Below the pieces are notes generated by a model that made no database searches, was not told where the DNA came from, and worked only from the letters and a program-made list of their open reading frames with translations. Positions 36,685 through 44,543 of a stretch of 64,000 bases of DNA are shown one piece after another. The first letter of the stretch is position 1. Each line of letters begins with the position of its first letter. The DNA comes from Calditrichota bacterium (GTDB taxonomy: Bacteria > Calditrichota > Calditrichia > Calditrichales > J004), in the NCBI GenBank assembly GCA_013112635.1, contig JABFGF010000006.1:186001-250000 (forward strand). The letters are read 5' to 3'. The position numbers were made by a program, and so were the translations under genes.

Positions 36685-38139
36685 TTAGCTCATCCAGTTT
36701 ATCTGGGCTTCCGGATTCCATTTTGTTGATGTCTTTTTTAGCTGTGTCCAAAACTCAATCGAACTTTTTCCGGTAATATCACTAACTCCAAATTTGGATT
36801 CATTCCAACCGCCAAAAGAAAAAGGTTCCCTTGGGACGGGAACGCCAATATTCACACCAATCATTCCCGCACTGGCGCGTTCCATAACCTGACGAGCTAA
36901 TCCACCGCTTTGAGTGAAAACTCCTGCAGCATTTCCATAGTTGGAGCTATTTTCAATTGTCATTGCTTCGTCTAAATCGTTGGCCCTAATTATTGAAAGA
37001 ACCGGGCCAAAAACTTCTTCTTTGGCTATGGCCATTTCGGGTTTTACAAAATCAATTACTGTTGGACCAACATAGAAACCACCTTCTTTATTTTTAACAA
37101 CGGCATTGCGTCCATCTACTAGTATTTTTGCTCCTGCCTGCTCTGCTTCCGTGATGTAGCGCTCAATACGTTCTTTGGCTGCTTGAGTAATTACAGATCC
37201 AAGGTTTTCACCGGGAATTATTTTCCGCGCCTCATCACATAATTTTTCTATGATGTGATCAACCTTGCCAACACCAACCATTGCAGAGGAGGCCATACAG
37301 CGTTGTCCGGCACAACCTGACATGGATGCGGCTACATTGGATGCTGTCATTTCAACATTTGCATCAGGCAATACAATCAAATGATTTTTAGCGCCTCCAA
37401 GGGCAACACAGCGCTTAAGGTTTGAGCATGAACGTTTATAAACCACTTTGGCTATTTTTGTTGAACCAACAAAAGAGACCGCCTCTATTCCGGGATGATC
37501 GCAGATTTCTTCAACAATTTCACGTCCGCCGTTAACAACATTAAAAACGCCATGCGGCAATCCTGCTTCTTTTAAAAGTTCTGCCATTTTCATGGCACTA
37601 ATAGGCACTATTTCCGATGGTTTTAAAATGATACAATTACCAAGCGCAATAGCATTTGGGATAGTCCAGTGTGGCACCATATTGGGGAAGTTAAATGGAG
37701 AAATACACGCAACAACGCCTACAGGTTTTCTTTCTACCCGGCATTCAACGCCATTGCTAACTTCCATTATTTCACCCTGAACCATTTGTGGCAGGGAGCA
37801 GGCAAATTCTGTAAGCTCAATACTTTTATCAACTTCGGCAACCGATTCTCCCATGGTTTTACCATTTTCTTCCATTACCAAAGTTGAAAGCTCTTCACGG
37901 TTTTTTTCCAGAAGCATTCGGTATTTATAAAAGACCTGTACACGATCTTTTATGGTCATAGCCGACCATTCGGGAAAAGCGCCTTGGGCAGCTTTTACAG
38001 CCAAGTCCAAATCTTCTTTCCCACTTAAAGGGACAGTAGAAATTTTGCTCCCATCTGTGGGGCAAATAACATCCATTTTTGAGGATGTAGAATTTTTAAA
38101 TTGACCATTAATATAATTTTTTACTTCGGGATATTTCAT
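36685..38139 (-). CDS. CoA-acylating (methyl)malonate-semialdehyde dehydrogenase
   Basis: A 484-residue aldehyde dehydrogenase of the MMSDH type, oxidising malonate semialdehyde or methylmalonate semialdehyde to acetyl- or propionyl-CoA. Diagnostic features are PFNFPNMVPHW (148-158), catalytic C281 in GCAGQRCMA, and LGGAKNH (247-253), where the general-base Glu of ordinary ALDHs is absent, as expected for the CoA-dependent branch. It is the first gene of the minus-strand pyrimidine cluster and would finish beta-alanine breakdown. A role in valine or inositol catabolism is possible but no such genes are near. Confidence 0.92.
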   Translation of the reverse strand: MKYPEVKNYINGQFKNSTSSKMDVICPTDGSKISTVPLSGKEDLDLAVKAAQGAFPEWSAMTIKDRVQVFYKYRMLLEKNREELSTLVMEENGKTMGESVAEVDKSIELTEFACSLPQMVQGEIMEVSNGVECRVERKPVGVVACISPFNFPNMVPHWTIPNAIALGNCIILKPSEIVPISAMKMAELLKEAGLPHGVFNVVNGGREIVEEICDHPGIEAVSFVGSTKIAKVVYKRSCSNLKRCVALGGAKNHLIVLPDANVEMTASNVAASMSGCAGQRCMASSAMVGVGKVDHIIEKLCDEARKIIPGENLGSVITQAAKERIERYITEAEQAGAKILVDGRNAVVKNKEGGFYVGPTVIDFVKPEMAIAKEEVFGPVLSIIRANDLDEAMTIENSSNYGNAAGVFTQSGGLARQVMERASAGMIGVNIGVPVPREPFSFGGWNESKFGVSDITGKSSIEFWTQLKKTSTKWNPEAQINWMS

Positions 38140-38383
38140 TATACAATCTCCAAAAAAGTGGAATAGAAATATAAATTTAAATATTTAGGATTTAACAATT
38201 TATAACAGTAGAGAAGTGACGCGAAATATATAATAAAGGGAAGAATGTTACATGTCAATAATAATTAAGGGTTTAGAATGATTATTGAATTACTTTGAAT
38301 GTATCAATCTTTTATTTGTCTGAAAAATCCAATCGACCTAAATTAATGTTTTCTGAGTATTGAAATTTTATGGATTTTGATTT
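38140..38383. promoter_or_regulatory. Divergent promoter region before the pyrimidine cluster
   Basis: A 244-base AT-rich gap between the divergent dehydrogenase gene and the flavoprotein gene. It must hold the leader of the whole catabolic cluster. I see no convincing operator palindrome and no regulator gene beside it. Confidence 0.4.
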
Positions 38384-39631
38384 ATGCAAAATATTGACAT
38401 ACCTGTTGCAGTTCTTGGTGCCGGTCCAGGTGGTGCTACTGCGTCCATCTTTTTAGCTAAAGCAGGCATTGATCATGTAATAATCGACAAGGCAACTTTT
38501 CCCAGAGATAAAATCTGCGGCGATGCTTTGAGCGGTAAAGTGGGTGCTATCCTGAATCGGATAGACCCCGAGCTTGTGTATCAGTTGGATTCAGATGATA
38601 ATAACTTCCTCAACTGTTGGGGTGTGCAGTTTGTTGCCCCCAACGGAGAAGCACTGAATATCCCTTTTGATAAAGATCCAACAGTTCAAAAATATCCGCC
38701 CGGCTTTATTTCCAAACGTGTTAATTTTGATAATTTCCTTTTTAAGCAAATCGATGAAAAATACGCAACAAAATTGATGGGTTGTGAAGTCAAAAATATC
38801 GTAACTCATAATGATAAAGTTGAAATTCAATATTTGAAGGATGGGCAGAAAAAGAGTCTGTTTACAAACATTGTAATTGGTGCAGAAGGTGACCGGTCGA
38901 TAGTGGCAAAAAAACTGGCCGGGCATAAGATGGATCCACGATATTATGCTGCCGGTCTGCGTGTTTATTATGAAAATGTAACAGATATGCATCCTCAAAA
39001 CTTTATTGAGCTGCATTTTATAAAAGAAGTTCTCCCGGGATATTTGTGGGTTTTTCCATTGCCAAATAATCAGGCAAATGTGGGCATCGGTATTTTATCG
39101 GAGAAAGTTAAAAGCCAGAAAATGAATCTTAAAAAGATGATGTTGAATGCATTGGAAAACAATGTCAATCTCAAAGAGCGGTTTAAAGATGCAACAATGC
39201 TTAACGATATAAAAGGTTGGGGCTTACCACTTGGTTCGATAAAAAGAAACTTGTCCGGTGAGCGTTATATGCTTGTTGGTGATGCTGCCTCATTGATAGA
39301 TCCTTTTACAGGCGAAGGTATTGGGAATGCAATGATTAGCGGGCGATTTGCTGCTAACGTTGCCGAAGAGGCACTCAAAGAAAATGATTTTTCTGCTGAA
39401 ACAATTAAGAAGTATGATGAGCTTGTTTACGATAAACTTTGGGATGAATTAAAACTTAGTTACACAATGCAAAGATTGATAAACCGTCCATGGCTTTTTA
39501 ATTTTATTGCAAACAGAGCTGTTAAAAATAAAACCATCCAGGAAACCATGTCCACAATGTTCGATGATCTGGATATGCGGGCTAAATTAAAGTCACCCAC
39601 CTTTTATTTTAAAATGTTGTTTAACCTATAA
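38384..39631 (+). CDS. Geranylgeranyl-reductase-family FAD-dependent oxidoreductase
   Basis: A 415-residue flavoprotein of the geranylgeranyl reductase/PHBH-like family. It has the FAD-binding AVLGAGPGGATASIFLAKAG (9-28, quoted up to 20 residues), FPRDKICGDALSG with the conserved Cys, the middle GAEGDRS and the C-terminal FAD motif GDAASLIDPFTGEGIGNAM. Members saturate prenyl chains of quinones, archaeal-type lipids or other isoprenoids, or act in halogenation and other oxidations. Substrate is not determinable here. It is transcribed alone, away from the catabolic cluster. Confidence 0.85.
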   Translation: MQNIDIPVAVLGAGPGGATASIFLAKAGIDHVIIDKATFPRDKICGDALSGKVGAILNRIDPELVYQLDSDDNNFLNCWGVQFVAPNGEALNIPFDKDPTVQKYPPGFISKRVNFDNFLFKQIDEKYATKLMGCEVKNIVTHNDKVEIQYLKDGQKKSLFTNIVIGAEGDRSIVAKKLAGHKMDPRYYAAGLRVYYENVTDMHPQNFIELHFIKEVLPGYLWVFPLPNNQANVGIGILSEKVKSQKMNLKKMMLNALENNVNLKERFKDATMLNDIKGWGLPLGSIKRNLSGERYMLVGDAASLIDPFTGEGIGNAMISGRFAANVAEEALKENDFSAETIKKYDELVYDKLWDELKLSYTMQRLINRPWLFNFIANRAVKNKTIQETMSTMFDDLDMRAKLKSPTFYFKMLFNL

Positions 39632-39742
39632 ATCTTTTTCATTTTAAAATATTTACATTATTCAGACATTCTTTGACAAATTTTTGACATAACAATGTGC
39701 CGATTAGCTATTTTCCCTAAAAACAAAATAAGGGAGAATTAA

Positions 39743-40264
39743 ATGAATAAACTTTTACTTTTATTTTTGCTTCTCGTTGTGACATGCCCATTATCAGCTC
39801 AAACATTTGATTATCCACATTTTGAATATTCGAATAAGACAGTTAGTCATAACTATTTCGATAATCAGAAACCTTTTCAGCTTTCCTTTGCACCACTTAA
39901 ATTTAATAACCAAAATAAAAATAATCCCGAAACGTCTATTTGGGTAGAGCTTGGCTATATAACCGCGATGGAAACTGTTTTTACAGGGATGAGCTATCTT
40001 GCAAGCAGAGATAATGATTATGGCCCTGCAATCGCCGGAGGATTTGATCTTTTTATGGGGGGTGCCGGTATTGGAAATATTGCTGCAAACGAATCAAAGC
40101 TATTAAAAACAGGTTATATTCTAATCTCTGCAGGATTTTTAACTAAATCTCTATATAATTTTAAACTGGGTAAAGATCATTCTCAAAAGAAACGATTCTG
40201 GACAAATTTTGTAGGATTTAATGTTTTGGTTTTTACCGGTTATTTTTTAGATACTTTGAAATAA
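39743..40264 (+). CDS. Exported protein of unknown function
   Basis: A 173-residue protein with a clear signal peptide (MNKLLLLFLLLVVTCPLSAQ, cut after AQ). The mature part has a hydrophilic N-terminal third followed by three hydrophobic stretches (MGGAGIGNIAAN, TGYILISAGFLTKSLYNF, FVGFNVLVFTGYFLDTL), suggesting membrane insertion. I do not recognise the family. An AAGGGAGAA ribosome binding site precedes the ATG. The next gene is 22 bases away in the same direction and encodes another membrane protein. Confidence 0.7.
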   Translation: MNKLLLLFLLLVVTCPLSAQTFDYPHFEYSNKTVSHNYFDNQKPFQLSFAPLKFNNQNKNNPETSIWVELGYITAMETVFTGMSYLASRDNDYGPAIAGGFDLFMGGAGIGNIAANESKLLKTGYILISAGFLTKSLYNFKLGKDHSQKKRFWTNFVGFNVLVFTGYFLDTLK

Positions 40265-40286
40265 TTATAGCAACAAGGAGTTTTCT

Positions 40287-40604
40287 GTGACGGTTCTAAA
40301 AAAAATCAATATTCTTTCAATGGCGAAATTCCATACCTTTTTTTCCGGCTTTTTCGGCTTACTTGCAGGGGTTTTATATTCTTTTGGAGGACTTGTTATT
40401 GACTCGCTTGTAACGATGGGGTTTGTGTCCCCGGCTGCTGCATCTACGTCAGGACTTAGTTATGGTACGGTGCTTGCATTTGGCGCATTAATTGGTATGC
40501 CGCTTATCTTTGCTACTGTTGGATTTGTTATTGGGCTTATTCAAGCTCTTCTCTATAACTTATTTGCAAAATGGTTCGGTGGAATTGAAATCGAAATTGA
40601 ATAA
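40287..40604 (+). CDS. Small membrane protein (two to three helices)
   Basis: A 105-residue membrane protein with hydrophobic segments at about 18-40 (FFSGFFGLLAGVLYSFGGLVI) and 64-92 (VLAFGALIGMPLIFATVGFVIGL). The start KKINILSMAKFHTFFSGFFGLLAG is reminiscent of small DUF3566-like proteins of the FCB group, but that is only an impression. CAAGGAG lies before a GTG/ATG start area at 40287. Likely co-transcribed with the exported protein upstream. Confidence 0.65.
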   Translation: MTVLKKINILSMAKFHTFFSGFFGLLAGVLYSFGGLVIDSLVTMGFVSPAAASTSGLSYGTVLAFGALIGMPLIFATVGFVIGLIQALLYNLFAKWFGGIEIEIE

Positions 40605-40849
40605 TAATTTTGTGTCCAATTTTTTTGATTTAAAAGTAGTCAATTTAGCACTCAGGTAACTGGGCGCCTATGTTTTTACCCCCAAAGAAAAAATCTCTCT
40701 AATGCCACTTCTTTTTTTATACCAACTAATTAAATAGAACTTTGGCAAGATAAAGCTTTTATAGCCAAAATTTTTTCGTATATTTATAATCTAAAAAGCT
40801 TTGACAATGTCGGCTTAAAACCAAACAGTAATCTAAAAAGGAGTTTTAC

Positions 40850-42169
40850 ATGGAACCCATCAGAACCCTGATAATGGGAGCAGCAGGCAGAGATTTTCAC
40901 AATTTCAATGTTTTCTATAGGAACAATGCAGATTATAAAGTTATTGCTTTTACAGCAACTCAAATCCCAAATATTGACGGCAGAAAATACCCAAAAGAAC
41001 TTTCCGGCGAATTATATCCGGCTGGAATTCCAATTCTCCCGGAAGAGGATTTAATTAGAATTATAAAAGATGAAAATATTGAGCAGGTCGTTTTTGCTTA
41101 TAGCGATGTTTCACACCAGACAATTATGGAAAAAGCTTCAACCGTTTTGGCAGCCGGCGCCGATTTTAAACTAATGGGACAGGATAATACCGCAGTAAAA
41201 TCTACAAAACCGTTGATTTCCATTTGTGCAGTACGGACAGGTGTTGGTAAAAGCCAAACAACCCGCTATGTCGTAAAACTGTTAACGGAAATGGGTTATA
41301 AAGTTGCTTCAATCCGCCACCCAATGCCTTATGGTGATTTAGCAAAACAAGCTGTTCAGCGCTTTGCAGATTACAGCGACTTGGATAAACATGAATGCAC
41401 GATTGAAGAACGTGAAGAATATGAGCCGCATATCGATAATGGCGCAGTTATTTTTGCAGGTGTTGATTATGAAGCGATACTTCGTGAAGCTGAAAAAGAA
41501 GCAGATTTCATTTTGTGGGATGGTGGCAATAATGACACCTCTTTTTACCAGGCAGATTTAAGTATTGTTTTAGCTGATCCACATCGTCCCGGCCATGAAG
41601 CAAGTTATTATCCCGGTGCAGTAAATGTTCGCTTAGCCGATGCAATAATCATAAACAAAGCTGATACAGCAAATTACAGTGATGTACTGGCTGTGCGTGA
41701 AAATCTTGTAAAAATTAATCCGGATGCAATGGTTGTTGAAGCTGCATCTCCTATTTTTGTTGATGATCCTGATTCTATCCGTGGAAAAAAAGTGTTGGTT
41801 GTTGAAGATGGTCCAACTCTTACTCATGGCGAAATGGCTTATGGTGCAGGATGGATTGCAGCCCAGCGTTTTGGTGCAAAAGAGATTATTGATCCACGTC
41901 CATTTGCGGTTAAATCAATTGCTGATACATATGCTAAATATCCAAAAACCGGAAAAATTTTACCGGCAATGGGTTATGGCGGTGATATGGTTAAAGATCT
42001 TGAAGAGACTATCAATGCTTCAGATGCGGAACTGGTTGTTATTGGAACACCAATCGATTTAAGCAGGGTGTTGAAAATAAACAAACCGACCCAGCGTGTG
42101 CGTTATGAGCTTCAGGAAGTAGGCAGCCCAACCGTTGCAGAATTGATTAAAGAAAAGTTCAAAAAATAG
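40850..42169 (+). CDS. P-loop protein of the cyclic 2,3-diphosphoglycerate synthetase-like family
   Basis: A 439-residue protein. The N-terminal Rossmann-like half (residues 1-115; LIMGAAGRDFHNFN) is followed by a P-loop ATPase/GTPase core with CAVRTGVGKSQTT (126-138), WDGGNND and ADAIIINKADTA (an NKxD-like guanine-specificity motif). The closest family I know is annotated as cyclic 2,3-diphosphoglycerate synthetase, an archaeal thermoprotectant enzyme; in bacteria the true role is unsettled. AAAAGGAG precedes the ATG and a terminator follows the stop, so it is a single-gene unit. Confidence 0.8.
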   Translation: MEPIRTLIMGAAGRDFHNFNVFYRNNADYKVIAFTATQIPNIDGRKYPKELSGELYPAGIPILPEEDLIRIIKDENIEQVVFAYSDVSHQTIMEKASTVLAAGADFKLMGQDNTAVKSTKPLISICAVRTGVGKSQTTRYVVKLLTEMGYKVASIRHPMPYGDLAKQAVQRFADYSDLDKHECTIEEREEYEPHIDNGAVIFAGVDYEAILREAEKEADFILWDGGNNDTSFYQADLSIVLADPHRPGHEASYYPGAVNVRLADAIIINKADTANYSDVLAVRENLVKINPDAMVVEAASPIFVDDPDSIRGKKVLVVEDGPTLTHGEMAYGAGWIAAQRFGAKEIIDPRPFAVKSIADTYAKYPKTGKILPAMGYGGDMVKDLEETINASDAELVVIGTPIDLSRVLKINKPTQRVRYELQEVGSPTVAELIKEKFKK

Positions 42170-42191
42170 AGATAATATTCTTGGTTTTCAG

Positions 42192-42224
42192 AAAGGGGTT
42201 CAAATATTTGAGCCCCTTTTTTTG
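42192..42224 (+). terminator. Rho-independent terminator after the P-loop protein gene
   Basis: AAGGGGTTCAAAT pairs with TTTGAGCCCCTT, with one G-T pair, across a very short loop, followed by seven Ts. Confidence 0.9.
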
Positions 42225-42232
42225 TTAATAGA

Positions 42233-42382
42233 ATGGATGCCAAAAAACCATCACACATTTCAACTATTATTTTGATAATAACCATTATATTAATGATAAT
42301 TTTTTTACAGTATAAAAATAGTAAACCCTATAAAATCAACACCTGGCCGATTATTAATTCTGGCATAATTTTTGGACATTAA
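42233..42382 (+). CDS. Possible 49-residue membrane peptide
   Basis: An open frame from ATG 42233 to TAA 42382. It encodes a short charged start (MDAKKPSH), one strongly hydrophobic stretch (ISTIILIITIILMIIFLQY) and a polar tail ending IIFGH. The composition fits a single-pass membrane peptide. Against it: it starts only a few bases after a terminator, has no ribosome binding site, and AT-rich DNA gives such frames by chance. Confidence 0.25.
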   Translation: MDAKKPSHISTIILIITIILMIIFLQYKNSKPYKINTWPIINSGIIFGH

Positions 42383-42452
42383 ATTTCGATTTTCACAAGA
42401 AGCCACAATTAATTTAAATTAAAAAGCAAAACAAATTTTTTGGAGAAGAAGG

Positions 42453-43334
42453 ATGTTTACAAAAATCAAGGTACTCTTTTTCATCTTACTAATATTGATA
42501 ATAACAGGATGTAGTGAAAAATCATCTCCCACCCAAAATGACAATCCACTGGATCAAATTGAAAAAAGTTCAAAGCGTGGCCTTGCATATAATTTGACTA
42601 ATGCAGCTGACCTTGATACGCTTAAAAGTGGTGTTTCCTGGTGGTATAACTGGTATTTTGAAACAGATGCTCCAGATGGTTATTATGAAGATTATCAAAT
42701 GGAATTTTTACCAATGCTTTGGGGTGGTAATAAATCTGCGGACTTTACTGCAATTAAGAATTTTATTCTGGCACATCCTGAGATTGAATACTTGCTTGTT
42801 CTAAATGAGCCAAATTTAACAGACCAGGCCAATCAGACACCGGCACAAGCTGCAGCAAACTGGCCGCAATACGAACAGGTAATTGAAGAATTGGCTGCCC
42901 AGGAAAGAACGATTTATCTGGTTGGTCCGGCAATGACCTGGGGAACCATGACAAATTACTGGGATCCAGTTGTTTGGCTGGATGCTTTTTATGATGCTTA
43001 TAAATCGGCAAATGGTGGACGTGATCCTAAGATTGATTATCTGGCCTTTCACTGGTACGACTATGGATTGTCTGAACAGTTAAATCGGCTGCAAAAGTAT
43101 GGCAAGAAAATATGGGTAACTGAGATGGCTAACTGGAATGCTCAAATAAACTCATTTAGCAAACAAGCTGAGCAAATGCGCGAAATGGTGGCTATTTGCG
43201 AAAATAGGGATGATGTTTTCCGCTATGCCTGGTTTATCGGCCGCGGGTTTGAAAACCGATATTCATATTTGTTTAATCCATCTCCAGGTGAACTAAATGA
43301 ACTTGGAAAACTATATTTAAGCTTACCATACTAA
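42453..43334 (+). CDS. GH128-like glycoside hydrolase lipoprotein (probable beta-1,3-glucanase)
   Basis: A 293-residue lipoprotein (signal MFTKIKVLFFILLILIITGC, lipid on C20) with an Asl1-like/GH128 catalytic core. The conserved WWYNW (63-67), FLPMLWGG, acid/base E119 in LLVLNEPN, AFHWYDYG and nucleophile E224 in IWVTEMANW are all visible. GH128 enzymes are endo-beta-1,3-glucanases. It is the first of four plus-strand genes for secreted or surface glucan-active proteins. TGGAGAAG precedes the ATG. Confidence 0.85.
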   Translation: MFTKIKVLFFILLILIITGCSEKSSPTQNDNPLDQIEKSSKRGLAYNLTNAADLDTLKSGVSWWYNWYFETDAPDGYYEDYQMEFLPMLWGGNKSADFTAIKNFILAHPEIEYLLVLNEPNLTDQANQTPAQAAANWPQYEQVIEELAAQERTIYLVGPAMTWGTMTNYWDPVVWLDAFYDAYKSANGGRDPKIDYLAFHWYDYGLSEQLNRLQKYGKKIWVTEMANWNAQINSFSKQAEQMREMVAICENRDDVFRYAWFIGRGFENRYSYLFNPSPGELNELGKLYLSLPY

Positions 43335-43474
43335 AAATGATGTAAAAATTAAAAAATGATGTAAATTTATCAACAGAAAAAATATATATAGTTGCTCTTC
43401 ATTTTATAGAAAGAAACTGCTAAAATCACTTTAAAAACTGACCGAAACCGATAAAAGTTATAGATGGAGGAGGC

Positions 43475-44518
43475 ATGCAAGACATAACAAATCACAACTG
43501 GTTTAAATATATTTCCAAAACTTTCTTTTTGATAACTCTGACAATCATTTTTTTATCCTGCATGAGTGGAAAACTTCAGAACAATTCAACAATTGTTGAA
43601 AAGTTTGGGAACCTGAGTGTTAAAGGAAATTCTATTGTAGATAAAAATGGCAAGACAGTTTCGCTGCATGGCATGAGTCTTTTCTGGAGCCAGATAAAGG
43701 GGAAATATTATAATTATGATTGTATTAAATGGCTACGTGATGATTGGAATTGTACCGTTGTTAGGGCAGCAATGGGTATCGAAGAGGCTGACTCTTTAGA
43801 TGGATACCTTGTTCACAAGGAAAGAGAATTTAATAAAGTAGTAACTGTAGTTGATGCGGCAATCGATTTGGGTATCTATGTCATTGTTGACTGGCATGAT
43901 CACCATGCACACGAAAACAAAGATGAAGCCATTGAGTTCTTCCAAAAAATTGCAGAGAAGTATGGTGATAAGCCAAACATTATTTATGAAATTTATAATG
44001 AGCCTATGCAAATATCATGGGCTGATGAGGTTAAACCTTACTCCGAAGAATTAATTAAAGCGATTCGTGAAATCGATCCTGATAACCTGATTATCGTCGG
44101 TACAACTACCTGGTCGCAAGATGTTGATATTGCTGCAATGGATCCTTTGCCATTCAGTAATATTGTTTATTCGTTGCATTTTTATGCAAGCAGCCATAAG
44201 CAAAATTTAAGAAATAAGGCGAAAATAGCCCTTGAAAATGGAAAAGCTTTATTTGTCTCAGAATTTGGGATTTGCGAATACACCGGAAGTGGAATAATAG
44301 ATTCGGTTGAGGTTGCAGCCTGGTTTGATTTTATGGATAAAAATAATATCAGCTGGTGCAACTGGGCAATTGGAGATAAAATAGAAACATCTGCTGCACT
44401 TATAAATGGCGCTTCGCCAAAGGGTAATTGGACAGAAAAGGATATCTCCATTTCGGGAAAGATGCTGCGGGACAAAATTAAATTTCACAACAAAGGATTA
44501 TTTACAACAGGGAAGTGA
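43475..44518 (+). CDS. GH5 endoglucanase lipoprotein (copy 1)
   Basis: A 347-residue GH5 (cellulase A clan) enzyme. The signal region FFLITLTIIFLSC places a lipidated cysteine at C29. LSVKGNSIVDKNGKTVSLHGMS is the usual GH5 opening; DWHDHHAHEN, acid/base E176 in YEIYNEPMQISW, LHFYA and nucleophile E263 in FVSEFGICEY follow. This sub-type acts on cellulose or mixed-linkage beta-glucans. GGAGGAGG precedes the ATG. A paralogue lies two genes downstream. Confidence 0.92.
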   Translation: MQDITNHNWFKYISKTFFLITLTIIFLSCMSGKLQNNSTIVEKFGNLSVKGNSIVDKNGKTVSLHGMSLFWSQIKGKYYNYDCIKWLRDDWNCTVVRAAMGIEEADSLDGYLVHKEREFNKVVTVVDAAIDLGIYVIVDWHDHHAHENKDEAIEFFQKIAEKYGDKPNIIYEIYNEPMQISWADEVKPYSEELIKAIREIDPDNLIIVGTTTWSQDVDIAAMDPLPFSNIVYSLHFYASSHKQNLRNKAKIALENGKALFVSEFGICEYTGSGIIDSVEVAAWFDFMDKNNISWCNWAIGDKIETSAALINGASPKGNWTEKDISISGKMLRDKIKFHNKGLFTTGK

Positions 44519-44543
44519 ACCTGCAATTGTTAGTTAACTATAC

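Noticed and set aside
36569-36751. 60-codon minus-strand frame overlapping the dehydrogenase gene's 3' end
   Set aside because: It translates the REP-like repeat and the end of the dehydrogenase gene in another frame, with no coding signature.
40850-42169. Firm naming as cyclic 2,3-diphosphoglycerate synthetase
   Set aside because: The similarity is to the annotated family only; bacterial members have no shown activity, so only a family-like label is given.
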